From Kalmusia sp. IMI 367209 (taxonomy: Eukaryota > Ascomycota > Dothideomycetes > Pleosporales > Didymosphaeriaceae): 64,000 nt of DNA. Shown piece by piece: positions 23,390-37,400 of the stretch. The number at the start of each line of letters is the position of its first letter. Positions within the stretch are counted from its first letter, which is position 1. The stretch covers positions 186,001 to 250,000 of the forward strand of contig JAPEUQ010000023.1 in assembly GCA_027946365.1 (NCBI GenBank), in the 5' to 3' direction. The notes below the pieces were generated by a model, which was given only the letters and a program-made list of their open reading frames with translations, did no database searches and had not been told where the DNA came from. Made by a program: the position numbers and the translations under genes.

Positions 23390-26300
23390 TTATATTAATG
23401 TATTGTGATCGGCGTCACTCTCGTCTTCTAGGTATTCAACAACTCTTCCTATATTGTTCTGTAGCCCAGCCAATCTAGATTTTTCCTTGATACGGGTATA
23501 GAATACCGGGCAATCTCGACTATCGCACCGGATCTCGTCTCCCCATGCAAGGTTGGAACAGTTCCTACAAACGGCTTCCACCTGGTCAGCCCTTATCTCA
23601 CTTTTCAAGATCGCGTTCTTGAGTCCCAGGAGCGTGCTGGCAGGCTTCTTGAGGCAGCGCAGACAGAGTGGTGGTCTGAAAAACGCATCGAGTCTAGGGG
23701 CGAAAAAAGAGGAAGGCGGGAGCTTTGAACGGCAGACAAGGCAGATCGAGCTCCGCATGTAGCTCTCAAGAGTGCTTTTAGCAAGAGGCTTGCTAGTCGG
23801 CTGCTTCTGGTCCCAGAGGAGTGCAATATTCCGAATACGCTGTATCTTGGGCATTTCGTCATACCATTGTCGTACGTTCGCGCCAACGAGATTAAATATG
23901 CGTTCGAGAGGTGGAATGATATTTTTGAGGATGTAATATTCTGCGTCAAGCTCGATATGCTCATTCTGGAGCAAAACGTCAGGACTGACGCAGCGATCGA
24001 TAAGGCGCGCGTTAGGGGCGCCAGTGGTTACAACGTAGGGAACCCGCTCTCCATATTGAGGCTCACTACGTGGATCCATGAGCATGCGTTTTGTTGCAAT
24101 GAGAGCGCCAGGAGGTGGCGGCCCGCGGTCAGAATACGTGCCCAACTTGACCTCCTTCGCGAAGAGGAAATCCTGGATACTGATACGACCTTCCATTATC
24201 TTAGTACACTGTTGTAAGAAATATTCCTTGACTTGAGAAAGATCGCTAGTTCGAAACAGGATTTTGAGCGCCTTTTCTTCAATCTTCTGCTCGGCTGGAG
24301 TACCATCTCTTCGAACTGTTTCAATGCCCTTGGCGTCGAATTCAGGTTCTTTCTGCTGGCGAGATTCGTACTTGAAACCAACATAACGCTTTTTGGCAAG
24401 CAGCACACATGGATGGTATACCTTTTCGAACTTTAGTTTGATGGGTTGTGGATTAGCTTTCGTGACTGCTTCGGCAATCTCTTCACCGATAGTGAACGCT
24501 TGATCACGTGTGCGTCCTTTGAGATAGATGAAAAGTGAATCCGTGTCACCGTACACAACTTCAGCACCCCATCTCTCAACGGAATGGATGAGTGCAACTG
24601 CCTTCTCCAACGTCTCTCTGCCCGTTTGGACGATGCTGTCAGCAATCTCGGAACATGGCATCCGGCCAGAAAATGAAGCTGATGTGTACCCATACGTGAC
24701 ATTGGCCAACAGCTTTAATGCTAGCTGTCTATTGTTCAGTAATTGCTGAAGTGTCTTGTCCTCTTTGTCTTCTTTCATGCCACTCTTCACCATCACACGT
24801 GTTTCTAGGATCTCCCCGAGCATTTTGGCGAGTAAAGACTTGCGCATGTCGGGTTTGACGTACATGAGCCCGTTCGGTGCGATGTTGATGTAATCTTTGA
24901 CAAGCTCTAGCAACCGTGGCTCACGTGCAAAATCCGTAAAGCCCATCTTGTTTCGACCCCTCCAGGGAACGACACGGCCTAGACATGTAGAGTAGCAATA
25001 GTTGTAAGCTATCATAACGCTGGGGTAGAGCGATTGAAAATCTAGCACCAGAAGAGGGCTCGTATAGAACGCACTGCGGGGCTCCATGACAAGGGGCAAA
25101 CACTCAAGAGCGTTCTGTTGACCAACTTGCTTCCGACTGGGAGATACAAGAATAAAGTTTTCCGGCTTTGCGATGCGAAACATAGTGGATTCGACTTTGA
25201 ACTGTGAACCTCGCGAGATGACTGAAAAGAAGTCCACTCCAAGTAGACGTGCTTGTTCGCTCGTCCTAGGAACAATTTCATTCGCTTCCAAGAGATCAAG
25301 GTTTAGCTGTACCCTAGTGATGAAATAATCAAGGACTTTGGCTAAGTCCCGCGACTTTGAGCTTGTATACCACGCTGTGAGGTCTGAATGCTGGTAATGT
25401 GGTATACGTTTGTGCAACAGGTGAAACACGACATTCTCCATCGTGTACTGGAGCAAGTTCAATTCTCCCCGCATAGCCCGCCAGATGTTGATCATGTGGC
25501 GGCCAGTAACTCGAATAGTGGAGGTATGGGTAAATCCCCATCGATCAGCCTCTTTTCCAAATCTGCCGTGCGATTGTGATTTCATTCGACTAATTTCATC
25601 GCAAAGATCGTACTCGAACTTCAGGCGGGCGCGTTCAATTAAGTAGCCCCAAGAACTATTGTGTACTTCGTAGCCGGTCAATATATCCGGATCGAAGAAG
25701 CGTACAATATCAACGATCCTATTGATCAAGTCTAGCTCGTCTTCTTCAGCTTCCACAGCGACTGGAACCTGTTTTCTGATTTGATTGACGATCCCATCCT
25801 CACCAGAAAGACATAGAATGCCGACCCTAGGAAGATCATTGCTTGTATCCTCTTCGCCTTGTATGGACCAAAATATAGATTGGATCTCGTCCTGTGCAGG
25901 ATCTGGCACAAGCGCTCCTCTCGAGTTAGCGTGTACCTCCAGACTCAAGATACTCATATATTGTGTCTCATGCTTGACACTAGTCGAAAATTTCTTCTGG
26001 GAGTACTTGAAGCCATGCTTGTTCTTTTGTGTGGGGCCCTCAACCTGCGAAAGGTGTTTTGGGATGGATCCGCGCTTCCACACTAGCTCTCGGATGTCTT
26101 GGAGAGTTTTGTCAACGCTGTCTTTCGATTCTTCACGAAGCCAAAGGTCCACCTCTTCATACGATGGTGGAGCATACTCATATTCCCAGTGACGCAAATT
26201 GCAAGTCAGAGAACGCAGGTTGGTATCTGCGCTTTCTTTGTTCTTGTCTAAAACGACCGCAGACTGACCAAACCAGCTGGAAATTGAAGTTCCAGTAGGG

Positions 26301-28420
26301 TCAAAGATAGGTAAATATGGAAATGAGGTACTCTGCAATTTGAACCCTCGACCTGCGTATTCCCGCGATAGTTCAGGGACGTCACGCTCGTCACTATAGT
26401 ATGCATCTTGGTACAATACGGAAGGCATCCCTGCATCAAACAGAGACCTTTCGATGTCGTCAGTAGAAGGCGGTAGGGTTCCATAATAGAAGGTCCATGG
26501 TTGATGTACCGTTGCCTTCTCCAAATAGCTTACTAGGGAAATTGTTCCGGCAGGAATATCGGAGTTCGTGCCATCTCGATTGATTGTGGAAGAATTACGG
26601 TGGAACCAAGGCAATCTTGTGGTGTGTTCCTGCGACCCGAATTCAGGTGTTTTGCGTACGATGCCTGATGGCGGAGGTGTAGCTCTTGGATCAAGGTAGT
26701 GGGTCTGACTCGAATGAAGAACAGTGTCATATGCATTGGATTTGTTGACCATCGGAAGCGACACTGTGCTCGACTTTTCATGAGTTTGAGTTTCAATACT
26801 AGCTTGATTAGGTTTGGTTTCGTCTTTCTTCATGCCCACTGAAGGCTCGCCGTCTTGTACGTCACGAAACATGACACGACGACTTGTTCCATTGTCAGCC
26901 AAGTCGCGCTGCCGCTTGGCTCGTCTCTTATCTTCCACAGAAAGAGACCGTTTGTGCGAGGCTTCAAAATCAGCAGGACCGCTCGTATGTTCTGCATCGT
27001 CGAGGCCATCTCGTTGGCTAAGATGAGCAGATAACATTGCGTCTTCCTGATCACCGGATTTCTGAAACTCGGCTTCTGAGAGACTGAGAGGGTCCATCGA
27101 TAGCGGATGGTCTGACTGGTCTGGGTCCTCGACATCCCCCTTATCGCTATCCTCCTCTGCGATCCTTACGTCATTCGCTTCTAGCGTGTCCTGTGGAGGA
27201 TTATTTGAAACAGTTGGAGGATAGTGATGATCATCATCTTCCGAAAAGTTCTGAGTGTCAACGTTCTTGGGGTAAAGGTCTTCTACGCTTTCGACGGCCG
27301 TCAGAACGGAATCTGCACCATCAGCTGGTTTGGCGAAAGTAGCCATATCTATAGCCGGGTTCTTATCGGCTTCGTGACGCATGAGGTCTTCCATTAATTC
27401 TCGGTATTCTTCTTCGTGGATCCAGCCTCCCTTAGCAGTGTTCCTTGCATCTGCAGACATTGACACAAGGACTTCAGGTGGGAAGGGAGTGCTTGAAGGG
27501 TCGCTTAGGCCCATACGCCGTTTTCGACGAATCGTTTCGTCTCTCCATAGACCGGCCATAGAAGGCACATATTTCTCATCTGACTTCAGCGAAGACGATC
27601 GCTCGAAGAATTGATGATGGATCGAGCGAGATTGCAACTCTTGTCTGTTCAGGATGTCTTGTACGCAGACGTCGACCTCAAGGCTGCAGTGGCTCTGACG
27701 CGGGTACTGACCTTGATTTGCGACAAGGTCTTCATCAATCGATTCATCGTGCCATTTGTGAATTGTGGTATCGATGATGTCACTGTCAGGCACCGGGCCT
27801 CGAAATTGAACCTTGGCGCAATCGATGTACGCACATCCGTAGAGATTGTAGTCGCACATCCACTGTAATAAATACTGTAGGTGGCTCTCGTAAGGTTGGA
27901 ACACGCGATTGAGAATGGCTCCTTGGTGCAACAAGTCGGCAAAGCGCGTCATGTGCGCGGGGTTCAACAAGTAGACCTTCAAGAAGAACTTGTATCCAAC
28001 GTGATAACCGTAGAATGGTATACCTTTGATCAAAGTGATATGCCCAGCGTAAACAGACTTCCCGTCGAACGGGTTGCGCCGGTAGGTGGCCGCAAGCGCG
28101 TGATCAATGGAGGCGCGCAGGTTTCGTATGTATGCATCGACTCGGCAGGTCAGCAAAGCCCCTGTTCACAATGTTGTTGCTAGCATACCTGCATACTTCT
28201 CCAAGCTTCCATGATACTCTAGATAGAGGTAGGGTAGTGCGCCATGGATGTGGGCACACACCTTTTGCCCCGTCTCAGTGGCCCCAAAGACACGAATGAC
28301 AGGGACGTGCGGCGGATTTTGCCGTGAAGGGCCGTTAGCGCATCTGAGGATCGGATCGAGGTCAGTGGGCGCGGCCTGATAGTGGTCGATGCAGTTGAGG
28401 CGGAAGCGGAAGATGTCCAT
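23390..28420 (-). CDS. REV3: DNA polymerase zeta catalytic subunit Rev3
   Basis: B-family translesion polymerase that extends from mismatched or damaged primer ends in the nucleus. Exons 28420-28189 and 28140-23390 are joined by a 48-nt intron (GTATGC..CCGAG, CTGAC branch); 1660 aa, near the usual size. The start is ATG 28420 (MDIFRFRLNCIDHYQA); the longer upstream frame has no ATG. The N-terminal domain holds VIRVFGATETGQKVCAHIHG. Polymerase motifs in order are FQSLYPSVMIAYNYC (A, about 1115), NVTYGYTSASFSGRMPC (B, about 1225) and YGDTDS (C, about 1278). The C-terminus has the CysA site CLVC..CLRC (1544-1573) and CysB CRNC..CDSRDC (1602-1621); CysB is the proposed Fe-S site that binds Pol31/Pol32. 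The region 280-700 is long and disordered, as in other fungal Rev3. It is divergent from SLU7 with only 298 bp between starts. Confidence 0.96.
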
Positions 28421-28718
28421 GGGCGACAACAGCTCCGCGAGGCCTGCGCGCACGTTCGATGGGTATAACGACAGCACTCATGGGCGCAAGAAGTACTGCT
28501 TCTCCAATATCTAGCGGAACGGGTCTGCGTCGGTGAACAGTGAAGGAATTCACTGCTATGAACGCGCGCACAAAGAACGTCAACGCGCAGTCACGGGACC
28601 AAGCGGCAACAGGAAGAGAAGCTAGTGTACTGCAGCCCTACACTAGCTTGCCGCTTGCGCTTCGACGGTGACAACCTCCCCACGCGGCCGACCTCAACAC
28701 TCCCCGGAGTCCTAACGA

Positions 28719-30155
28719 ATGCTCACCATGCCGCCCGCTCAGCCTCGCAAGCCTGACGCCTCCGCCGCCGCCAGAGAGCGCAACGAGTACATCCCAGCTT
28801 TCATCTCGAAAAAGCCCTTCTACGCCGTCGACGAGACCGGCGGAGACAGCGACTATCTTGAGCACCAGCGTCTTCAGAAGCAGGAACAGGACTCAAGATG
28901 GTACGACCGCGGCAAGAAGGTAGGGCCCGCCGCCACCAAGTATCGAAAGGGCGCATGTGAGAATTGCGGTGCCATGACGCACAAAAAGAAGGACTGCTTG
29001 AGCCGCCCACGAAAGGCAGGCGCAAAGTTCACAGGCCGCGACATCGAAGCCGATGAGGCCGTCCAGGATGTGCAGCTAGGCTGGGATGCCAAGCGCGATC
29101 GCTGGAATGGCTACGACGCCACCGACTACACGCAGGTCATCGAAGAGTTTAACGAGCTCGAGGAGATGCGCAAAAGAGCGAAAGAGGCGGCAAGTGGCGA
29201 CAAGAAGTCAGGAGATGAGGAAGAAGACGAAGGGGATCGGTACGAGGCCGAGACTGACATGGGGAGGAAACAGGCCACTTCGACCCGGAATCTACGCTTA
29301 CGAGAAGACACAGCCAAATACCTACTGAATCTCGATTTAGACTCCGCAAAATACGACCCCAAGACACGGTCAATGGTGGACACGGGCGCAACCGAGGACA
29401 ACGCTGCGGCACTTGTCGCGGAAGAAGGATTCATGAAGGCTTCGGGAGATGCAGCAGAGTTCGAGAAGGCACAGCGATACGCGTGGGAAACGCAGGAGCG
29501 TGGCGACAGGCACAAGATTCATCTTCAAGCCAACCCCACATCTGGCGAATTCACGCGCAAGAAGCAGCTGCAGGAGGCCGAGGAAAAGAAAGCCGCCAAG
29601 AAGAAGGCTCTACTGGACAAGTACGGTGGTCAGGACAGATTCAACGATGACACACTTCGCAAGACGGGTGTCACTGAAAACGAGAGATATGTCGAATACG
29701 ATGAGCGGGGCTTGATCAAGGGTGCGCCAAAGGTCAAGGCCAAATCAAAATATCCTGAAGATGTCTACATCAACAACCACACGTCTGTATGGGGCAGTTG
29801 GTGGGCAAATTTCAAGTGGGGATACGCATGCTGTCATTCGACAGTCAAAAACTCGTACTGCACTGGCAAGGCGGGTAGGGATGCTTTCGAAGCTGCGGAA
29901 CGTATGCGTTTAGGCACAGACGTACAAGACGAGGCTCCAATGGATGTCGTACGGAGGGAGGATGGGGTGGGGGAAGAGGGTGAGCCCAACGCCTTGGAGA
30001 GAGAGGGAAAGGCCAAGCGGGACGCCGACCGGAAGAGGACGCTTGAGCAAATGACGGGTGGAGTGACGGAGGAGGAGATGGAAGAGTATCGTCGAAAAAA
30101 GCAAATGGCTGCCGACCCTATGGCGAGCTATCTTGGCAGTCGGGAGGCCGTGTGA
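28719..30155 (+). CDS. SLU7: Pre-mRNA splicing factor Slu7
   Basis: Second-step splicing factor that helps select the 3' splice site. Single exon, 478 aa from ATG 28719; ATG 28728 (MPPAQPRK) is an equally good start. Features: the [17 protein letters not shown]-terminus, a CCHC zinc knuckle (C80, C83, H88, C93 in [15 protein letters not shown]), and the conserved block [16 protein letters not shown] with [13 protein letters not shown]. Further on are [19 protein letters not shown], then [14 protein letters not shown] and W-x-YACCHS. The Glu/Lys-rich C-tail is typical. Nothing is missing. Confidence 0.95.
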   Translation: MLTMPPAQPRKPDASAAARERNEYIPAFISKKPFYAVDETGGDSDYLEHQRLQKQEQDSRWYDRGKKVGPAATKYRKGACENCGAMTHKKKDCLSRPRKAGAKFTGRDIEADEAVQDVQLGWDAKRDRWNGYDATDYTQVIEEFNELEEMRKRAKEAASGDKKSGDEEEDEGDRYEAETDMGRKQATSTRNLRLREDTAKYLLNLDLDSAKYDPKTRSMVDTGATEDNAAALVAEEGFMKASGDAAEFEKAQRYAWETQERGDRHKIHLQANPTSGEFTRKKQLQEAEEKKAAKKKALLDKYGGQDRFNDDTLRKTGVTENERYVEYDERGLIKGAPKVKAKSKYPEDVYINNHTSVWGSWWANFKWGYACCHSTVKNSYCTGKAGRDAFEAAERMRLGTDVQDEAPMDVVRREDGVGEEGEPNALEREGKAKRDADRKRTLEQMTGGVTEEEMEEYRRKKQMAADPMASYLGSREAV

Positions 30156-30752
30156 GCATGGTATCCTTCCCTTTCTCTCTTGCGTGTCGAGTACAGGTCT
30201 ATCATTAGCATTGCGTGGCGTTGGGAGGGCGCGGGATTTAGGTTAGGAAGATCAGGGCATGCAATGCCTGCAGCATGTAGAATGACATGTAATCTGGCGA
30301 TCGAGTGCGTTGTCCAGTTGTGCAGCATGATCGGTCTGCGGCCAGGCTTCAACAGACGGCAGGCAAAAAGAGCGCGCGCTGCTCGTGTGCATTGCGTATC
30401 CCGGAATGGCTGCTGACGACGGCTGCCAGCTCAGCACAGAGTGCAGTTGCGCGTGCATGGGCTGTGCCGGGGGGCGGCGGCGGAGGAGCTCCAGGCACGG
30501 GCGTGCCAAGGCCGGAGCTTCGTCACTAGGTTAAGGGCTCAGTGCTCGCCGTCGTAGTGCTGGAGCTCTCCGCAACACGCACACGCCGACTCAGACGGCC
30601 CTTCGACCCGCTCGACCCGCTCGTTCACGCGCCTGTCGCACCGCTGTCGTGCAGCATCCTTCTGGTTCCCCGCGCCTCTCACTCGGCCTGCATTGCGGAC
30701 GCCCCTGCCTCTGCAAGAAGAGCTGGCCCAGCGCCGCGTCGACCACAGCATC
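30156..30752. other. SLU7 3' flank and SLA2 promoter
   Basis: 597 bp with no gene that I can support. Overlapping open frames on both strands reflect high G+C in the segment just before the SLA2 start. Confidence 0.5.
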
Positions 30753-33700
30753 ATGTCGCTCTACGGGACCTCGCGCAATGTCGACATGGGAAAGTAAGTA
30801 CAAACTGCACCACCATCGCTCCACCAGCTCAATATAGCCCCAGGCAAGAATCCGACCTCGCCATCAATATCCGCAAGGCGACAAGCATCGAGGAGACGGC
30901 GCCCAAACGTACGTACCCCCCTCGACCATGGCCATCAACCCTCACTCTGGCGCAGGAAAGCATGTCCGCAGCTGCATCGTCTACACATGGGACCACAAGA
31001 ACTCTAGCTCCTTCTGGCAGGGCATGAAAGTGTATGTTGGCCGCGTCAGGCGCCCTCGACAGACGCGCCGCCCAGCTTCCAGACGTTGCTAATGCAGGCC
31101 GCAGGCAGCCCATCATGGCCGATGAGGTCCAAACGTTCAAGGCGCTCATTACCGTCCACAAGGTCCTCCAGGAGGGCCACCCTATCGTCCTCAAGGAGGC
31201 ACAGGCAAACATACAATGGCTCGACAGCTTGCAGCGAGGCACCGGCGGTGGCGAGGGCCTCAAAGGCTACGGCCGTCTCATCACCGAATATGTCTATTAT
31301 CTCCAGGCCAAGCTTGCTTTCCATCGGCAGCACCCAGAGTTCAATGGTGGGTAGCCTAGAAACACAGAAGGCACGGCTATGGCTGACATGGGACAGGCAC
31401 GTTTGAATACGAGGAATACATCAGTCTCAAGTCTATCAACGACCCCAACGAAGGCTACGAGACCATCTCGGACTTGATGACGCTGCAGGACCAAATCGAT
31501 CAATTCCAAAAGCTCATCTTCTCGCATTTTCGGAGTGCCAACAACAACGAATGCCGAATCTCTGCGCTTACACCATTAGTGCAAGAGAGTTACGGCATAT
31601 ACAAATTCATTACCAGCATGCTCCGAGCCATGCACACCAGTAAGCATGCTTACCCAAGATCTTGAACTTGCACACTGACATACGTAGCCCTTGGTGATGA
31701 CGAAGCCCTGTCCCCTCTTCGCGGGAGGTACGATGCGCAGCATTACCGTCTCGTCAAATTCTACTACGAGTGCTCCAACCTAAGATACCTCACGAGCTTA
31801 ATTACTGTGCCGAAATTGCCACAGGATCCACCAAATTTATTGTCCGACGACGAAGCACCTGCATTGCCTGCACGACCCAAGGTTGCCGACGAACCTGCCC
31901 CGCCGCCACCGCGCGCTACTTCTGTAGATCCTGAGCCTATCAACGAGTTCTGGAAGAACGATCAGAAAAGACAACAGGAGGAGTATGAAGCCGAGCAGCG
32001 GCGGCTACAGGAGCAATGGGAAGCATCTCAGCGGCAGCAGCAGGAAGCACAAATGCGTGCGCAGCAGGATTTCGAAGAGCAACAGCGACTGCAGGCAGAG
32101 CAGGCCCGCTTAGCACAAGAACAACTATTGCGCGAGCAATATCAGCAACAGACTCAAGGGCGTCTGGCCGATCTTGAGCGGGAAAATCTGAATGCACGCG
32201 CGCAGTATGAGCGTGATCAGCTCATGCTTCAACAGTACGATCAGCGCATGAAAGCGCTAGAGGGAGAGATCTCGCAAATGAACCAGAATTTCCAGCAGCA
32301 GATGGGTTCGCGTGACGACCAAATCCGAGCACTTCAGGAGCAACTCAACACCTGGCGGTCGAAGTACGAGTCTCTTGCGAAACTTTACTCGCAATTGCGA
32401 CATGAGCACCTCCAGCTCTTGCAAAAGTTCAAATCGGTCCAACTTAAGGCTAATTCTGCGCAAGAAGCAATTGATGCGCGAGATAAGCTTCAGCGCGAAC
32501 TGAAAACGAAGAATCTCGAACTAGCCGACATGATTCGTGAACGTGACCGAGCTCTGCTAGACAAAGACCGCAGTAGTGGTGGTCACAAGGATGAACTTGA
32601 GAAGCTAAAGAGGGAGCTCCGTTTCGCACTTGAAAAGGCTGAGAATGCCGAGCGAGGCAAGGGTTCCGAGTTGTCGGCAATGCTCTCAAGACACAATCGG
32701 GAGATTACTGACCTGGAAGAAGCATTGCGGAACAAGACACGCGCACTGGAGGATATGCAGATGAAATACCGTGAGGGCGATTCGGACCTCGAGCGTCAAT
32801 TGCGCGAAAAGGAGGAAGAATTGGAAATCTTCCGAGCTGGCATGGACCAAACCCTCCTAGAGTTAAACGATCTGAAATTGAACCAGAACGCGAACGACAA
32901 TGTACTGGATGGCCACCTCGACACCCTGATTCAGGACAGCCTTCATAAAATCAACGACATCATTGATTCTGTGCTCCAAAGTGGAGTACAGCGGGTGGAT
33001 GATGCCTTGTATGAGCTGGATTCGTCTATGCATGCTGGAAACCAAAATGCTTCTGGTGCCTTTGTGCTTTCACAGATCGAGAAGGCATCTACTTGTGCAA
33101 TGGACTTTGCTACCGCTTTCAATGCATTCATTGCAGATGGTCCGAATGCCACTCATGCCGACGTTATCAAGTCGGTCAACGGATTTGCTGGCGCGATTGG
33201 TGACGTGTTGAGCGACACCAAAGGGCTTACCAGGTTTGCCTCCGACGAAAACAAGGCGGATGCTCTCGTCAATGCTGCGCGGCAATCTGCTACCGCGACC
33301 GTGAAGTTTTTCCGTAACGTTCAATCAGTACGTCTATACGATCTTGATACGGACGGCAAATTCAACGTGGTGGTAAACAACAATGCCGAAGTCCTCCGCA
33401 ATCTTCAGAGCCTGTCGAAATTGGCAGATGCGTTCGCACCCAAGAGCAAGATCACCAACGCCTCTGGAGATCTTGGTGAATTGGTTGAGAACGAATTGAC
33501 CAAAGCTGCCAACGCTATCGATGCTGCTGTAGAACGGCTCACAAAGTTGAAGAACAAGCCGCGAGATCAGTTCTCAACGTACGAGCTCAAGATTCACGAT
33601 TCGATTCTAGAAGCTGCCATCGCAGTGACAAATGCTATCGCTCAGCTTATCAAGGCCGCGACAGAATCACAAAAGGAGATCGTTCGGGAAGGCAAGGGCA

Positions 33701-34235
33701 GCATGACACGCACCCAGTTTTACAAGAAGCACAACCGCTGGACCGAGGGTCTCATCAGCGCTGCTAAAGCGGTCGCCTCATCGACAAATACACTCATCGA
33801 AACTGCCGACGGTGTCATTTCTGGTCGCAATTCGCCTGAACAACTCATTGTTGCATCCAATGATGTGGCTGCTTCAACCGCACAACTGGTGGCTGCCAGC
33901 CGCGTCAAGGCCAGCTTCATGAGCAAAACGCAGGATCGACTTGAAAACGCATCAAAGGCCGTCACGAGCGCTTGTCGCTCGTTGGTACGGCAAGTCCAGG
34001 ACATCATTGCGCAGAGGAACAGGGACGAAGGCGAGACGGTGGATTACAGCAAGCTCAGTGACCACGAATTCAAAGTTCGACAGATGGAGCAGCAAGTATG
34101 TACAGATCCGATTCCTTGGTTACATTTCTTGCTAACCGATACGTTCAGGTTGAGATATTGCAACTTGAGAATTCCCTCGCCCAGGCTAGGACAAGGCTGG
34201 GTGAGATGCGGAAGTTGTCATACCTCGAGGAATAG
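30753..34235 (+). CDS. SLA2: Endocytic adaptor Sla2/End4 (HIP1R family)
   Basis: Links clathrin-coated pits to actin at the plasma membrane. Exons: 30753-30793, 30844-30908, 30956-31031, 31105-31346, 31397-31639, 31688-34095, 34149-34235; 1053 aa, the usual length, all phases closing. The small 5' exons build the ANTH domain (about 15-280): RKATSIEETAPKRKHVR, then YTWDHKNSSSFW, VQTFKALITVHKVLQEGHP. A Pro-rich linker (LPARPKVADEPAPPPPR) follows, then a Gln/Glu-rich coiled coil (about 330-620). The C-terminal I/LWEQ (THATCH) actin-binding module is near 790-1050, with GLISAAKAVASSTNTLIETA and QLVAASRVKASFMSKTQDRL; it is completed by the last exon, VEILQLENSLAQAR..LSYLEE. Confidence 0.95.
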
Positions 34236-34472
34236 AGTACGCAACAATTTAGTCGGATGTAGGGGAGGCTAAATCATCAATGGTTTTTCTACCTCGTTTG
34301 AATCTGCGTGTTAGTAGGATAAAGGTTGTGTGCAAAGCCACGCGTGCATCATCAATACCATTGCTTCGTCAGTTCAGTATTTTGTCGCTTCGCCTTCAAA
34401 TTACTACTCATGTATCAATTCAAGAAGTGTTTCTACGAAAAGCGAGCGTCGTATGTACAAAGTCGTCCCAGC

Positions 34473-37400
34473 TCACACCGTCAGCGTGAAATTAGCGACG
34501 TTCTCCGGCTCGCGAGGATAGAATTCAAAGGTAAATGTAGTCGTCTTCCCCGCACTCCTCACCGCGTCCAAAACCGGTGCCTTCAAGATGCTAAACCATC
34601 GATACAAAGTCAGCACAAATACTCCAAAAGTAAAAAAAAAAAAAAAAAAAAAGAGAAGTCGCAGCCAGGCGCTCACGTACACATTATTCGCATCCCAGTC
34701 CCACTGCCCCGAGTAGGTCAAGCGACCCTGCTGCAGCGGCCCGAGGTACTGCGTCCAGTCGTCGATCAGGATGCCGGCGTCGCTCTTGATGGCCTTTACG
34801 GCGGCGGGGCGGTTCTGGCCCTTCCACGTTATGGGGATGGAGAGGTCGGCCGAGGTGGCGGGGAGCTTGGCTGTGGTGGAGCCGAGCGTGGGCGTGGCGT
34901 ATTGGAGTATATTGAGCGTTGTCGGGGCCCCTGAGGAGACTGGGTCCGAGTCAGTATGGGGTTTGGGAGTGAGCGGGGGGGTTGTGAGGATCGCGTGTTG
35001 TCTCCGTCAAGGGAAGAGGTGGGTCTTTCTTGGGTGGAGATGGGTGTGCTTTGTGCTGGGGCGTTGCGTACATGTTAGAGTGAGGTTCAGTAGAGAACCT
35101 GTTGTGGTTGAGGTTATGATCGTTTTGAGGTAAGCGGAGGTTAGCGTGATGGCGGAGCTGCTGGTGGAGTAGTCGGTTCCTCTGGTCAGGGCAGTGCCGG
35201 TCTTTGCATTTTTGATGCTGGAAAGCGTGTTGCCCTGGGATGCGGATGCGAAGTCAGCGGGAGTTAAAAAGTGAGAATTGGTGGGTTGTAGATGGCTCCT
35301 CTAAGCAAAAGAAAAGGTCTGTCCTTGGTAGGAAAGACACATCTCCTTTGTACCCGGGCATGTGCTTACGTTGAAGAGGTATGGTACGGTTGCATCGGTC
35401 ACTGCAGCGCCCGCTTTATGGTATACGTATGCGGAAGATGACTGCGTAGTTGCGGAACCGTCGGTTGTACTATCCGGTAAGCTATTTGTCTTGCCCGCTG
35501 CGGCGTTTGTCAGGATGGCGAGCTAGATATCGAAGTGAGAATTAGTAGCTGTCAACAATGAAGATGCCTGGATATATAGACAATGAATGGCTGAAGTTGC
35601 TGGAGTATTTGGCAAAAGACAATTTGTAATGGGAAACTTACCGCAGTGGGATCGCGCCATTGACTACCTCGAGTTAGTCTTGCATGGAACTATTTACCTC
35701 ACAATCTCTCCGGGATCTGCACTTACTGTGTTGCCCGATCGAGGTGATCCGCACCGTTATCCCATAGCACGGTCGCTGTATTGTACTTTGCAGCTGTGCG
35801 GATCAAGACTATCGAAGACCCAAAATTAGATTCCGTTTCGAAACACTCCAAGCATGCAGACTCACAGTCGAAGTATTTCCAGCGTGCCGCCGTCTCAGTG
35901 GCAACAGGGCTAGCGTCCCATTCTCCGATGATGAGCGGTACATCAGTGAAGTTGCCGCGAATGGCGGCGAAGTCGGCGTCGAGTGCGGCTTTATCGGCGT
36001 CTGAACCCCATATTGTTTTCTAGATGTCGGCATGTAGAGTCAGCGTAAGCTCAAAGAAGGCGCTTGATACTTCTCTATCAAGCGAGGAAGGATCGTTTCT
36101 TCCACGATTGGGAGAGGTGTTCACTTTGTATAAGGACTTTACGTACGCCCCATGCAGAAAAGATGAAATCGTCTGTTGCCGGATGAGTCAATAAATGAAT
36201 TGAAAACAACCATGCATGGAGTCCACTTACAAGGAGAATAGTAGTGGTACTGAATGGCCCACGGGTTCTTGTACTTGGCGTCTGGCCGTTTGAACCATTG
36301 GCTCGTTTTGATAGAATCTTCGCCCGCGCCCACAAGCGTGACAACTCTCTGCGCGTTGAAACCACCAGCGTCGCTGATAGCCTGGAGGAAGATTCCGTTG
36401 AGTTTGTTGAGCTCTGCGAATCGAGGTATGAAGTCAGCGTGGTTCAAAAACAAAAAGTGGTAGAAGCAATGGAGGTACTGCGTGACGATACATCTCGGCT
36501 GAGCAAAGGAATACTCTTTGTTCGCGCTTATGAGACACTTTCGTTCTGTACCAGAACGTACCAGCACCATGCTCTGCCGTAGTTCCAGGGGGTTCATTGA
36601 CTACAATCGCGCACAAAAACGTCAGTAAATATCCAAAAGGAGGAGACGCGGTACCTCGTGAAGGTCTTCGACCGAGCCAAAAGAAGCCTCCCAAACTCCT
36701 CTCAACTCAGAAACATGCACATTACACCCCCGGGCCTCACGTACTCGGTTCAAACGCAACCTGACTCCCCTTGCACGCAAGCTTGGTCCCAATCTGATAC
36801 CAAAGCCTGTAAAACTTCTCTTCGATCATGGTGAGATTCGCTCCGGAGGCGCTGACGTCGGCCCAGACCCAGCTGTCGTGGTGCACGTTGACGATGGTGT
36901 AGAAGCCTCGGCTGGTGATCATGTCGACGACGTCGGAGACGCGTTGCAGCCACGCTGCATCCACGGTCCAGCTTGGCGAGCTCGTGGTGAAATGGTAGGC
37001 CCATGTTACGGGCAAGCGTACGCCTTTGTATCCTGCCGTCTTGATGTCTACATAGGAAAGAGATTCCGGATTAGCGTTTGTCGGATGTGTATATTTAGGT
37101 TGCATTCTTACCATCGAAGGTTGTTGCGACGACAGGTGGATTGTTCCCTAAGCAGCAAGTGCATCGTCAGTATGGTTCAAATCGTAAGGACTTTGGTACC
37201 TTGTGTGTGTGTATCTCAGCCCGAGCAAAAGGAACCATTAGAAGTCCTCTTTTTCTCGACTACAGTACCAAGACGAAAAGATGGGGAGCTCATTATGCGT
37301 TGAATCAGGCCAGAAAACGCAACACACGCAACAAAGTGCCGCCCACCGCCTCCCCCAACCTTTTCGCCCTGGAAACTGTACCACACACACACTTCGCCGC